This document shows positions 41,672 to 51,590 of a DNA stretch of 64,000 nt, in pieces (position 1 is the stretch's first letter; each line of letters begins with the position of its first letter). The position numbers and the translations under genes were made by a program. Where the stretch lies: the NCBI RefSeq assembly GCF_001766675.1, contig NZ_MJLT01000004.1, positions 1-64,000 of the forward strand, read 5' to 3'. This DNA comes from Arthrobacter sp. SW1. Its GTDB lineage: Bacteria; Actinomycetota; Actinomycetes; Actinomycetales; Micrococcaceae. The notes under the pieces are model-generated. The model was given only the letters and a program-made list of their open reading frames with translations. It did not search any database and had not been told where the DNA came from.

Positions 41672-41698
41672 ATTTGGAATTACTCTTGATAATTCCAA
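41672..41698. promoter_or_regulatory. Perfect 10-bp inverted repeat between dtxR and serC
   Basis: TTTGGAATTA (41672-41681) is mirrored exactly by TAATTCCAAA (41689-41698) with seven bases between. AT-rich and isolated in GC-rich DNA, it looks like an operator in the 287-base gap shared by dtxR and serC. A second pair (TTCTGCC at 41748, GGCAGAA at 41770) lies nearer serC. Confidence 0.45.
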
Positions 41699-41843
41699 AG
41701 GCCGTCCGTGGCAGATGGCAGGCCCGTGGCGGACTGTGACAGTTCGGTTCTGCCATCCCCGTGGCGTCAGGCAGAATTGGGGAGGCGACGGAGCACCCAG
41801 CCCCCGCCGTGAACCACCAGGCCGCTACACCGTTTGGAGCTAA

Positions 41844-42977
<1,134 letters not shown>

Positions 42978-43006
42978 CAGCCCGCGCACAAGCAGCAGCC
43001 CCCTAC

Positions 43007-43045
43007 AGCAGCGCCGCCCGGAATCCGGGCGGCGCTGCTCTTTTA
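43007..43045 (+). terminator. Rho-independent terminator of serC
   Basis: AGCAGCGCCGCCCGGA (43007-43022) and TCCGGGCGGCGCTGCT (43024-43039) form a 16-bp stem followed by CTTTT. It overlaps the last codon of the convergent MFS gene and can serve both. Confidence 0.9.
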
Positions 43046-44326
43046 AGCCCGGGGTGGTTCCTCGGAGACCGACGCGATCCTGAAGACCCGCAGCCCCTTG
43101 GCGCTGCGGTCGAAGCGCAGGCGCAGCTGCCGCGCGCGGATGATCCAGACCAGGCCCACCAGCGACGCGGAAATTCCCGCCGCAGCTGCCACCCCGAGGG
43201 ACCACCGCGGTCCGGCAACGTTGGCGATCCAGCCCACCAGCGGAGCGCCAATGGGTGTGCCGCCCATGAAGATTGCCATGTACAGGGCCATGACACGACC
43301 ACGCATCACCGGTTCGGTGGTGGACTGCACATAGCCGTTGGCGCTGGTGATCATGGTCAGCGCGAAAAGGCCCACCGGAACCAACGCGGCGCCGAACAAG
43401 GCATAGTTCGGCGCGAGGGCGGCCAGGAGGCTGGCTGCTCCGAATCCGCCTGCGGCGCCGAAGATCAGGCGCAGGCGCGGACGGCCCCGCCTGGCCGAGA
43501 GAAGGGCACCTGTCACCGAGCCGATGGCCATGATCGAATTCATCAGTCCGAAGGCGCCGGCGTCCATGCCGAATTCCGTGCCTACCATGGCCGCGATGAA
43601 GAGGACGAAGTTCAGCCCGAGCGTTCCCATGATGAAGATCGCCACGAGGACCACCACGATGTCCCGGCGGTGGCGCACATAGCGGAGGCCTTCGCGGATG
43701 CGGCCCTTGCCCGCAGCGGCCCGGGGCTGGGCGCGCAGGGTCCTGGTGGGTATCCTGGCCAGCGCCAGGATCATGGCCACGAAGGTCAGCGTATTAAGCA
43801 GGAACACCCAACCGGGTCCGACGACGACAGTCAGCACCCCGGCGACGGCCGGTCCGATCATGCGGGCAACATTGAATGAGGCGCTGTTGAGTGCCACCGC
43901 ATTGGCGAGGGAGTCATCCCCCACCAGTTCGGAAACAAAGGTCTGGCGGACCGGGGCGTCCAGCGCCGAGACGATGCCCAGTAACAGGGCAAACACATAG
44001 ACATGCCAGAGCTGCCCCGCCCCGGCCACCACCAGGATGCCAAGGCCGGTGCTCAGCAGAGCCATGATTCCCTGGGTCAGGAACAGGAGACGGCGGCGGT
44101 TGTAACGGTCCGCCAGCAGCCCCGCCCACGGCGCCAGGAACAGCTGGGGCCCCAGCTGCAGGGCGAGGGTGATGCCCATGGCACCGGCGTCGTGGTTGCT
44201 CAGGTGGTCGAAGACCAGCCAGTCCTGGGCGGTCCGCTGCATCCAGGTTCCGATGTTGGACACCAGGGCGCCGAGGAACCAGACGCGGTAGTTGCGGATG
44301 TGCAGGGATTTGAAGGTGGACATCAT
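43043..44326 (-). CDS. MFS exporter of the EntS-like family
   Basis: A 427-residue membrane protein with 12 predicted helices. The N-terminus has FLGALVSNIGTWMQRTAQDWLV, and the loop 2-3 motif is GLLADRYNRRRLL. DAPVRQTFVSELVGDDSLANAVALNS is a strong mark of this exporter group. Relatives export enterobactin or drugs. The gene is near dtxR, but its own promoter has no clear iron box, so a siderophore role is speculative. The start is ATG 44326 with GGAGAAGG six bases upstream. Confidence 0.88.
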   Translation of the reverse strand: MMSTFKSLHIRNYRVWFLGALVSNIGTWMQRTAQDWLVFDHLSNHDAGAMGITLALQLGPQLFLAPWAGLLADRYNRRRLLFLTQGIMALLSTGLGILVVAGAGQLWHVYVFALLLGIVSALDAPVRQTFVSELVGDDSLANAVALNSASFNVARMIGPAVAGVLTVVVGPGWVFLLNTLTFVAMILALARIPTRTLRAQPRAAAGKGRIREGLRYVRHRRDIVVVLVAIFIMGTLGLNFVLFIAAMVGTEFGMDAGAFGLMNSIMAIGSVTGALLSARRGRPRLRLIFGAAGGFGAASLLAALAPNYALFGAALVPVGLFALTMITSANGYVQSTTEPVMRGRVMALYMAIFMGGTPIGAPLVGWIANVAGPRWSLGVAAAAGISASLVGLVWIIRARQLRLRFDRSAKGLRVFRIASVSEEPPRA

Positions 44327-44367
44327 CTGCCGCCTTCTCCGCTACTCCCCGCCGTACACGCCAAGGG

Positions 44368-44907
44368 CTATTCAGCCCCGGTTTCGTCGGAGGGAGCTTC
44401 GTCGGAGGGAGTTTCGCCGGCGGGAGCTTCGTCCGCCCCGGACTCCTCATCCGGTCCTTCAGCCGCGGAACCGTCGGAGGCCTCGGCGCCGTCGGTTTCC
44501 GCGTCGCTTTCCGGATCACTTTCCGGCGCGGGCGCCTCGTCTTCCGGCCGGACGCGCTTGGCCCACGGAATCCATTCCGGGGCCAGGATGGAATCTTCCG
44601 ACGGCAGCAGTCCGAGTTCGCTGACGGTGACCGTCTTGGAGCGCGAGTTGCGGGTGACCACCGCGTACCACTGCCAGCCGCCATAGCCGGGAAGCCGTGA
44701 TTCGAACAGGTGGGTGACCACGCGTTCGCCCTCGGACTTCGCCGCGATGTGCGGGCCGATTTCAGAGTCCTTGGCGATGGTTGCCACGGCGTCGCGGGCA
44801 ACGTCGACGGCGGCAGCCAGGAATGCGTCCGGCTTGCCGGTGCGCCACACCGGTACGCCGGCGCGCGGTTTGGCGGCCGGGTCCTTGGCCGGAGGCTTGG
44901 ACGTCAT
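44368..44907 (-). CDS. DUF3027 family protein
   Basis: A 179-residue protein whose first 125 residues form the conserved part. It has RTGKPDAFLAAAVDVARDA, GERVVTHLFESRLPGYGGWQW and NSRSKTVTVSELGLLP. The rest is an acidic Glu/Asp/Ser/Ala tail (from about 128) that is probably disordered. The function is unknown; actinobacterial copies commonly sit beside a cold-shock protein gene, as here. The start is ATG 44907, seven bases after the cold-shock gene, so the two are cotranscribed. Confidence 0.88.
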   Translation of the reverse strand: MTSKPPAKDPAAKPRAGVPVWRTGKPDAFLAAAVDVARDAVATIAKDSEIGPHIAAKSEGERVVTHLFESRLPGYGGWQWYAVVTRNSRSKTVTVSELGLLPSEDSILAPEWIPWAKRVRPEDEAPAPESDPESDAETDGAEASDGSAAEGPDEESGADEAPAGETPSDEAPSDETGAE

Positions 44908-44914
44908 GGCCGGC

Positions 44915-45298
44915 CTAGGCCTCGAGCTCTTCGGCGACCTTGCGCAGCGCTGCCGCGATGGCCTTGCCCTTGGCGCCTTCGGGGTACTTGCCGGCCGAGA
45001 GGCTGCCGGAAAGCTTGTCCAGTACGGACACGAGGTCCTGGACCACGGGGGCCAGTTCGCGGGCGCCCATGCGCTTGGCCTTGGCAACGGAGGGCAGCTT
45101 GTCCAGCACGCGCAGGCCGAGTGCCTGGGCGCCGCGGCGGCCGTCGGCGACGCCGAACTCCACCCGGGTGCCTGCCTTGAGTTCGTTTACGCCCGCGGGC
45201 AGCGCCGATTTGGGCAGGAAGACCTCCTGGCCGTCTTCGGCCGCGAGGAATCCGAAACCTTTGTCCTTGTCATACCACTTGACCTTGCCGGTGGGCAC
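44915..45298 (-). CDS. Cold-shock-domain protein with a helical C-terminal extension
   Basis: A 127-residue nucleic-acid-binding protein. Residues 1-65 are a cold-shock domain with GKVKWYDKDKGFGFLAAED (RNP1) and EVFLPKSAL (RNP2-like). About 60 further residues (RMGARELAPVVQDLVSVLDK; AALRKVAEELEA) are helical, which is unusual for the 67-residue CspA type. The start is GTG 45298 eight bases after AAGAAGG. Upstream codons lack family similarity. It is first in a two-gene unit with DUF3027. Confidence 0.9.
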   Translation of the reverse strand: MPTGKVKWYDKDKGFGFLAAEDGQEVFLPKSALPAGVNELKAGTRVEFGVADGRRGAQALGLRVLDKLPSVAKAKRMGARELAPVVQDLVSVLDKLSGSLSAGKYPEGAKGKAIAAALRKVAEELEA

Positions 45299-45456
45299 GT
45301 ATTCAACCTTCTTCGTTCTTGCGTGGAGACACGGCCGGCACGTCGCCGCATCCGCAGGGTCCCTGCGGGATCGGGGGCACTTGCCTGTGTCCGTGTTGGT
45401 CTGTTCCCTCAAGGTTATCGTGCCGGGCCGCGATCCCGCGCTTCCGCGCAGGCTGT

Positions 45457-45462
45457 TAGCGT
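45457..45462 (+). promoter_or_regulatory. Leaderless -10 box of the small membrane-protein gene
   Basis: TAGCGT ends seven bases before the ATG at 45470. The same hexamer-to-start geometry recurs at 45714-45719 (TAACGT) and 52601-52606 (TAGCGT). Confidence 0.5.
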
Positions 45463-45469
45463 TGCTTGC

Positions 45470-45685
45470 ATGAGTATCACCGGCTACCGCCGCCCCCTGA
45501 CGATCGCCGCCGCCGTCGTCGCTTTGCTTTCGCTCGCCGCCGTTGGCGGTGTCATGGCGATTGCCGCCGCGGGCAGTGCCGCCCCGGTCTGGATGACCTC
45601 GCTCGCCCTCTACGGCCTGCCGCTCGCGTTCCTGGGCATGCTTGTCCTGGTGGTCGACGCCGTGGTGCTGCGCCGGCGGAAATAA
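45470..45685 (+). CDS. Small two-helix membrane protein
   Basis: A 71-residue protein with two hydrophobic helices (about 11-34 and 41-63) and a basic C-terminus (LRRRK). No family is recognised. The ATG at 45470 is preceded by a likely leaderless -10 box (45457-45462). Longer in-frame starts overlap the cold-shock gene on the other strand. It precedes the helicase-associated gene by 41 bases, but that gene has its own -10 box. Confidence 0.7.
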   Translation: MSITGYRRPLTIAAAVVALLSLAAVGGVMAIAAAGSAAPVWMTSLALYGLPLAFLGMLVLVVDAVVLRRRK

Positions 45686-45726
45686 GCCGGGGCGCAGCGG
45701 CTCCCGCGGGCGGTAACGTTGAAGTA

Positions 45727-48213
45727 ATGTCCCTCATCCGCGCGCTCAGCAAAGACCTGGAAGCGCGCAGCGACGACTCGCTGCGGGCGCTTTTTGCCGC
45801 GCGGCCGGACCTGATGTCGCCGGCGGCCCCGGATTTCGCTGCCCTGGCGGCGCGGGCGAGCGCCCGGGTAAGCGTGCAGCGCGCCATGGAGCGGCTGAAC
45901 AAACCGGAGATGCAGGTCCTGGAGGCGCTGCATCTGTGCACCAACCCGGATACCGGGCACGGCATTTCGGCTGCGGGGCTCAAGAAGGTGATCGCGGGCG
46001 CCACGCTCACGGCGCTGGACGGAATCCTGCACCGGCTCGAGGACCTGGCGCTCATCCAACGCTGCGAGCCTCCTGCGGGGACGCCGCCCGCCCCCAAGCA
46101 ACGTTTCTACCTGCCGGTCGGCAGCCTCAAGGACGTCGTCGGCATCTATCCCGCGGGGCTGGGCCGTAGTTACACGGAACTGGTCCGCCTGCAGCCGGCC
46201 TTCGCGCAGCGGGCGGTGCAACTGGTCACCGAGTTGCGGCACAGCGGTGCCAGCGTGCCGGAGGCCGCCACTCCCATGGACGCCGCGCTGGCCCTGCAGC
46301 GCTGGACGTCGGCACCGAAGGCCCTCGAGGGCATCCTCGCGAAAGCGCCGGAGCGTACCCGGGCCCTGCTGGACAAGTTCGGGAGCTGGGCGATGGGCGC
46401 CGTGCCGCAGGCGCAGCGGATGGCCTCGATCGCCAATGAAGGTCCCGACGTCGGCCCGATCGACTGGCTGCTGGCCCGCGGCCTGCTCGTCCCCCTGGAT
46501 GCTTCCCATGTGGAGCTGCCGCACAGCGTGGGCCTGGCGCTCCGGGGCGGCATGATCGTTGACCATTTCACGGTCCACGCGCCGCGCCCGGAGTTGGGCC
46601 TCACCAGCGCCCTCCTGCGCAGGAACGCCGCCCTGGGCGCCATCGCCGAAGCGCTGCGGCTCCTGGCGGAACTGCTGGCCGCCGCCCGTGAGCAACCGCT
46701 GGCCACGCTGCGCAGCGGCGGCGTGGGCGTCCGTGAGCTCAAGCGCCTCGCAGACCGCCTGCGGGTGGATATGCGCGAGGCGGGGCTGTTCCTCGAAATT
46801 GCCGCACTGGCCGGGCTCCTCCGACTGGACGTGGACAGCTCAACGTGGGTCCAGCCTGCTGGCTTGGAGTGGATTTCCCTGCCGCGCCAGGAGCAATGGC
46901 TGTGGGTGGTCAATGCCTGGCTGGCCAGTGAACGCGCCCCGTCGCTCGTGGGCCAAGCGGTTTCCGCCTCCGCCGGCCACCAGGGCAGGCCCAGCTCCGC
47001 CGGAACCACCATCAACGCACTGTCCGCCGAAGCCCAGCGGCCCGACGCCCCGCTGATCCGGCGTCGGGTGTTGGAGATCCTGCACGAACTGACCGAAGAG
47101 GCGTCAGCGCCGGACGGACGGGCACCGGTGCTGGACGCCCGTTCGGTGCTGGAACGCGCGGAATGGTCCCAGCCCCGGATGGCGCGCCGCTTCAGTTCGC
47201 TGGTGCCCGGGATCCTGCGCGAGGCAGAACTTCTGGGGCTCATTGGATCCGGTGCGTTGACCCAGCTTGGCGCGGCAGTCGCCGTCGAGCAGCCGGAACG
47301 GGCCCTGGACATCCTCGGCGAGCACCTGCCCGCCGCTGTCAACCATGTGTTGCTGCAGGCGGACCTGACCGCCGTCGCGCCCGGCTATCTGTCCCCCGGC
47401 CTCGGCGAGCGCCTGGCGCTGCTCGCGGACGCCGAAGGGCAGGGACCCGCCACCATCTACCGTTTCTCCGAAGGTTCCATCCGCAGGGCGCTCGACGCCG
47501 GACAGGACGCCGCGTCCATCCTGCAGTTCCTGCGGGAGCACTCAGCCACCGAGGTTCCGCAGCCGCTCGAGTACCTGGTCCAGGACACTGCGTCCAGGCA
47601 CGGCAGGCTGCGTGTGGCCAGCAGCGCGAGCTTCATCCAGAGCGACGACGAAACGGCCATCGCCGAGCTCCTCCAGGAGTCAGGGACCGCCAGCCTCGGA
47701 CTGGTCCGGCTCGCCCCCACGGTGCTCACCTCGGCGGCCAGTCCGCGGGAAACGGCGAGGGTGCTGCGCGAGCTGGGACTCTCGCCCACCGTGCAGGAGG
47801 CCGAGCCCGCCGTCGTGCGCTACAAGCGGACAACCGCCGTACCCGGTAGCGCGCGGCCGGTGTATTCCGCACCCCGCTCGGCTCCGGCGGAGGACGACGT
47901 CGAAGCGCAGCTCGCGGTGCTGCGGCAGCGGCCGGCCGGGCCGCCCGCGACTTCGGGCGAGGCGGCAGCGCAGCTGGGGCTCGAGGCCCTGGAACGCGCG
48001 ATCCGTTTGAAGCAGGCCGTGACGATGAACGTGGTGGACGGGCAGGGGAATTCCGCGACGGAAACGGTTGTTCCAGTATCCGTGTCCGGCGGCAGGGTGC
48101 GGGTGTTCGATCCCGCGCGGGACACCGAACGGGTACTGTCCATCCACCGTATTGTGGACGTCGAGCCCGCGGCAGGCCAGGTGGCCGGGCACGCACACAA
48201 GCAAGGCACGTAA
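45727..48213 (+). CDS. Helicase-associated (Helic_C_3-type) protein paired with XPB
   Basis: An 828-residue protein. The N-terminal half is helical with winged-helix-like parts (MSLIRALSKDLEARSDDSL; MERLNKPEMQVLEALHL). The Helic_C_3 region lies at about 520-640 (NHVLLQADLTAVAPGYLSP; TIYRFSEGSIRRALDAG). The C-terminus has a WYL-like beta segment (GGRVRVFDPARDTERVLSIHRIVDVEP). There are no Walker motifs, so it is not a helicase itself. The TAACGT box (45714-45719) seven bases before the ATG points to a leaderless message. It lies nine bases before xpb, which suggests the two proteins act together. Confidence 0.88.
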   Translation: MSLIRALSKDLEARSDDSLRALFAARPDLMSPAAPDFAALAARASARVSVQRAMERLNKPEMQVLEALHLCTNPDTGHGISAAGLKKVIAGATLTALDGILHRLEDLALIQRCEPPAGTPPAPKQRFYLPVGSLKDVVGIYPAGLGRSYTELVRLQPAFAQRAVQLVTELRHSGASVPEAATPMDAALALQRWTSAPKALEGILAKAPERTRALLDKFGSWAMGAVPQAQRMASIANEGPDVGPIDWLLARGLLVPLDASHVELPHSVGLALRGGMIVDHFTVHAPRPELGLTSALLRRNAALGAIAEALRLLAELLAAAREQPLATLRSGGVGVRELKRLADRLRVDMREAGLFLEIAALAGLLRLDVDSSTWVQPAGLEWISLPRQEQWLWVVNAWLASERAPSLVGQAVSASAGHQGRPSSAGTTINALSAEAQRPDAPLIRRRVLEILHELTEEASAPDGRAPVLDARSVLERAEWSQPRMARRFSSLVPGILREAELLGLIGSGALTQLGAAVAVEQPERALDILGEHLPAAVNHVLLQADLTAVAPGYLSPGLGERLALLADAEGQGPATIYRFSEGSIRRALDAGQDAASILQFLREHSATEVPQPLEYLVQDTASRHGRLRVASSASFIQSDDETAIAELLQESGTASLGLVRLAPTVLTSAASPRETARVLRELGLSPTVQEAEPAVVRYKRTTAVPGSARPVYSAPRSAPAEDDVEAQLAVLRQRPAGPPATSGEAAAQLGLEALERAIRLKQAVTMNVVDGQGNSATETVVPVSVSGGRVRVFDPARDTERVLSIHRIVDVEPAAGQVAGHAHKQGT

Positions 48214-48222
48214 GGGAGCAGA

Positions 48223-49869
48223 GTGAGCGACGGTCCGCTGATCGTACAAAGCGACAAAACCATCCTGCTGGAAGTGGACCATGAACTCGCCACCGAGGCC
48301 AGGCATGCCATCGCGGCGTTCGCCGAGCTCGAGCGCGCCCCGGAGCACGTGCACAGCTACCGGCTCACCCCGCTGGGCCTGTGGAACGCGAGGGCTGCAG
48401 GCCTTGACGCCGAAAAGGTGTTGGACACCCTGCTGCGCTATTCGCGCTTCCCTGTGCCGCATTCGCTGCTGGTGGACATCGAGGAAACCATGTCCCGTTA
48501 CGGGCGGCTGCGCCTGGAAAAGGATCCGCAGCACGGCTTGGTGATGCGCACGGACGACTATCCCGTGCTGGAGGAAGTCATCCGGGCGAAGAAGATCGCT
48601 CCCCTGCTGGGCCCCCGGATCGACGGTGAAACCGTGGTGGTGCACTCCTCGCAGCGCGGGCAGCTGAAGCAGTTGCTGCTCAAGCTCGGCTGGCCCGCGG
48701 ACGACCGTGCCGGCTACGTGGACGGCACCCCGCACCTGATCCACCTCAACGAGGACGGCTGGCAGCTGCGCCCGTACCAGAAGCTGGCCACGGAGAACTT
48801 CTGGGCCGGCGGCAGCGGCGTCGTCGTGCTTCCCTGCGGCGCGGGCAAGACGATCGTCGGGGCGGCCGCGATGGCCACCGGCTGCACCACCACGCTCATC
48901 CTGGTTACCAACACGGTTTCGGCCAGGCAGTGGAAGGACGAACTGCTCAAGCGGACCTCGCTCACCGAAGACGAAATCGGCGAGTACTCCGGCTCGGTCA
49001 AGGAGGTCCGGCCCGTCACGATCGCCACCTACCAGGTGCTCACCACCCGCCGCGGCGGCATCTACCCGCACCTTGAACTCGTCGACGGCCATGACTGGGG
49101 CCTGATCATCTACGACGAAGTCCACCTGTTGCCCGCCCCCATCTTCCGTATGACTGCGGACCTGCAGGCCCGCCGGCGCCTCGGGCTCACGGCCACGCTG
49201 GTGCGCGAGGACGGCCGGGAGGGCGAAGTCTTCTCGCTGATCGGGCCGAAGCGTTATGACGCGCCGTGGAAGGACATCGAGGCGCAGGGCTACATCGCGC
49301 CCGCGGACTGCGTGGAGGTCCGCGTGGACCTGCCGCGGGACGAGCGCGTGGCCTACGCCATGGCGGAGGATGCGGACAAGTACCGCTTGTGCTCGACGTC
49401 GGAGACCAAGACCGCGCTGGTCGAACAGCTGGTTGCCGCGCACCCGGGCGAACAACTGCTGGTGATCGGGCAGTACATCGACCAGCTCGACGAAATCGGA
49501 GCACGCCTGAACGCCCCGGTGATCAAGGGCGAAACGTCGGTGCGCATGCGCCAAAAGCTCTTCGACGCCTTCCGGGCCGGGGAAATCCAGACCCTGGTGG
49601 TGTCCAAGGTGGCCAACTTCTCCATCGACCTGCCCGAGGCCTCCGTGGCCATCCAGGTCTCCGGTTCCTTCGGCTCGCGGCAGGAGGAGGCCCAGCGCCT
49701 CGGCAGGCTCCTGCGGCCCAAAAAGGACGGCCGGGCCGCGCGCTTCTACGCCCTGGTGGCCCGCGACACCCTCGATCAGGAGTTCGCCGCGAAGCGCCAA
49801 CGCTTCCTGGCCGAGCAGGGCTACGCCTACCGGATCATGGACGCGAAGGACGCCGGCGCGGCGGAGTAA
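48223..49869 (+). CDS. XPB-family DNA repair helicase
   Basis: Superfamily 2 3'-5' helicase of 548 residues, a bacterial relative of XPB/Ssl2. A damage-recognition-like N-terminal part (about 1-180) leads to LPCGAGKT (Walker A, 203-210), DEVH (298-301), the RED motif (328-330, in LVREDGRE) and motif VI QEEAQRLGRLLRPK. The start is GTG 48223 with GGGAGCAG upstream. It is translated just after the helicase-associated protein, probably from one message. Confidence 0.95.
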   Translation: MSDGPLIVQSDKTILLEVDHELATEARHAIAAFAELERAPEHVHSYRLTPLGLWNARAAGLDAEKVLDTLLRYSRFPVPHSLLVDIEETMSRYGRLRLEKDPQHGLVMRTDDYPVLEEVIRAKKIAPLLGPRIDGETVVVHSSQRGQLKQLLLKLGWPADDRAGYVDGTPHLIHLNEDGWQLRPYQKLATENFWAGGSGVVVLPCGAGKTIVGAAAMATGCTTTLILVTNTVSARQWKDELLKRTSLTEDEIGEYSGSVKEVRPVTIATYQVLTTRRGGIYPHLELVDGHDWGLIIYDEVHLLPAPIFRMTADLQARRRLGLTATLVREDGREGEVFSLIGPKRYDAPWKDIEAQGYIAPADCVEVRVDLPRDERVAYAMAEDADKYRLCSTSETKTALVEQLVAAHPGEQLLVIGQYIDQLDEIGARLNAPVIKGETSVRMRQKLFDAFRAGEIQTLVVSKVANFSIDLPEASVAIQVSGSFGSRQEEAQRLGRLLRPKKDGRAARFYALVARDTLDQEFAAKRQRFLAEQGYAYRIMDAKDAGAAE

Positions 49870-49936
49870 CGGGGCCGGAAAAACGCCGCCGGACGGTACG
49901 GCGCCTGAACCCAGACAGCAGCTCACGGGCCGCCAA

Positions 49937-49984
49937 AATTGCCGCTTTCAGGCAATTGTCGGGCCGTTACCGGATAGCTATAAT
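49937..49984 (+). promoter_or_regulatory. Strong promoter with an overlapping inverted repeat (SpaA-fold gene)
   Basis: TTGTCG (49956-49961), a 17-base spacer and a perfect TATAAT (49979-49984) form the best sigma-A promoter seen in this window. AATTGCC (49937-49943) and GGCAATT (49951-49957) make a perfect inverted repeat reaching into the -35, placed to act as an operator. Confidence 0.75.
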
Positions 49985-49990
49985 CGGAGC

Positions 49991-50200
49991 CGCCGGGGGT
50001 AACGCAGGACGGGCTGGATTCAGAACAGCCTGCCGTGTCCCGCCGAAAGGCCGGGCCGGCGTCGCAAGACGCCATCAAGTGCGCACCGCCACCCGTTCCA
50101 GCTGATGCCCGGCACATTCCGCATGACTTCCCGCCCGGTACCGGCACGTCCGGCAGTGCCGCTGCTCATTGGGCACCCTCAATGTTGGGAAGCGATCATC
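49991..50200 (+). ncRNA. Structured 5' leader of the SpaA-fold gene
   Basis: The predicted leader is about 210 bases. It holds GGCTG/CAGCC (50012-50030) within a longer imperfect stem, then GCC-GAAA-GGC (50042-50051) and GGCGTC-GCAA-GACGCC (50058-50073). Two hairpins capped by GNRA tetraloops in a row suggest a folded RNA. It does not match a riboswitch class that I recognise. The rest of the gap up to 50200 has no further feature. Confidence 0.4.
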
Positions 50201-51562
50201 ATGCAGAAAAAGACACGCGCGCAGATCGGCGTCGGCCTCGCCGTCTTCGCGCTGGCCATGAGCGGCACCACTGCCGCCCGGGCCAACCTCACCGGCAGCA
50301 GCTTCGACGCCGGTGACGGCAACCTCGTGGTCAACGACGAGGCAATGGACTGGGCCAACGCCGGCATTGATTGTCCACCCGGATCAGTCCTCGGTTGCGC
50401 CATCGACAAACCCACCGGACAAACGGACGATTCCTTCGGCAACGGCACCAAGGAAGACGACGCCGTCCCGTCCGTCGTCGCCGGCTCCATCCCGAACAAC
50501 AAGAGCGATCTCCTGCGGTTCTACACCCGGCTCATACCTGAAAACGGCGACGATTTCCTGTACCTCGCCTGGGAACGCGTCCAGGAACCGAACGGCACCA
50601 CCAACATGGACTTCGAGTTCAACCAGTCCAAGGTGCTCTCCGCCAATGGGGTCACCCCGGTCCGCACGGCCGGCGACGTCCTCATCAAGTACGACCTCTC
50701 CCAGGGCGGCGTGAACCCGGTTCTCGGCTACCACCTGTGGGTGACCAGCGGTAATCCACAGCAGGTCTGCCAAGCGTCGAACAGCGTCCCCTGCTGGGAC
50801 AAGGTCCACAGCCTGACCGGCAACTTCGAAGGCTCGATCAATACGGAGCCCGTCACCGATCCGATTGCTCCGGATGCGCCCCGTACGCTGAGCACACGCA
50901 CCTTCGGTGAAGCCGCCATCAATCTGACCGATTCCGGCATCATCGACCCCGGCGCGTGCCTGCCCTTCGCATCCGCCTACCTGAAGAGCCGCGCGTCCGA
51001 CTCCTTCACCTCGGCCGTGAAAGACTTCATCGCACCGATCAGCGCCGGCGAATCCCGGTGCGGGACCATCGACGTGGTCAAGCAGGATGACGACAGCCCG
51101 GCATCAGCACTCCAAGGCGCGGTCTTCACCCTGTACGCGGACAACGCCCCCGTAGGCGGAACCCTCGGAGCAGAGGACACCGCCACAACCACCACCTGCA
51201 CCACCGGTGCAGACGGCAAGTGCTCGTTTACGAACGTCCCGGCAGCCAGCTACTGGGTGGTCGAAACCACCACTCCGGCGGGCCACGATACCGCTGCCCC
51301 GCAAGCCGTAACGGTGACTGGCGGCTCCTCGGTAACGCTCACCTTCGTCGATCCCCGCGACTTCAAGGTGATCGTCCTGGTCTGCAAGGAAGCAGGCAAC
51401 ACGCTCTACCCGAGCACCGTGACGGTAGACGGCGTGGACAAGACCTCGCTCGCAGCGGCACCGGCCGGCCTGACGGCGGCACAGCTCTGCGGCCTTGGCG
51501 GCGCAGCCTACGACGACAAGAGCTACGGAAACCACCCGGCGAACGTCAACATCCCGCAGTAG
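50201..51562 (+). CDS. Secreted protein with SpaA-like (prealbumin-fold) domain
   Basis: A 453-residue exported protein. The signal peptide (MQKKTRAQIG, hydrophobic core, end near TTAARAN) precedes a 260-residue N-terminal part with FLYLAWERVQEPNGTTNMDFEFNQS, as in extracellular pilin-like proteins. A SpaA/Cna-B-type fold lies at about 290-385 (GTIDVVKQDDDSPASALQGAVFTLY; SYWVVETTTPAGHDTA). No LPxTG motif or C-terminal membrane anchor is present, and it ends abruptly after a short cysteine-containing tail. The start is ATG 50201; the ribosome site is weak. Surface or matrix role is inferred. Confidence 0.85.
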   Translation: MQKKTRAQIGVGLAVFALAMSGTTAARANLTGSSFDAGDGNLVVNDEAMDWANAGIDCPPGSVLGCAIDKPTGQTDDSFGNGTKEDDAVPSVVAGSIPNNKSDLLRFYTRLIPENGDDFLYLAWERVQEPNGTTNMDFEFNQSKVLSANGVTPVRTAGDVLIKYDLSQGGVNPVLGYHLWVTSGNPQQVCQASNSVPCWDKVHSLTGNFEGSINTEPVTDPIAPDAPRTLSTRTFGEAAINLTDSGIIDPGACLPFASAYLKSRASDSFTSAVKDFIAPISAGESRCGTIDVVKQDDDSPASALQGAVFTLYADNAPVGGTLGAEDTATTTTCTTGADGKCSFTNVPAASYWVVETTTPAGHDTAAPQAVTVTGGSSVTLTFVDPRDFKVIVLVCKEAGNTLYPSTVTVDGVDKTSLAAAPAGLTAAQLCGLGGAAYDDKSYGNHPANVNIPQ

Positions 51563-51590
51563 GCGGGCCCACCCGGCCAAGGCGGTGCGG

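Noticed and set aside
47680-49926. A 748-codon minus-strand frame opposite the XPB region
   Set aside because: Shadow of the helicase genes on the plus strand, which carry all helicase motifs.
49991-50200. A c-di-GMP (GEMM) riboswitch in the SpaA-fold gene leader
   Set aside because: GNRA hairpins are present, but the conserved GEMM core sequences are not in the right order.
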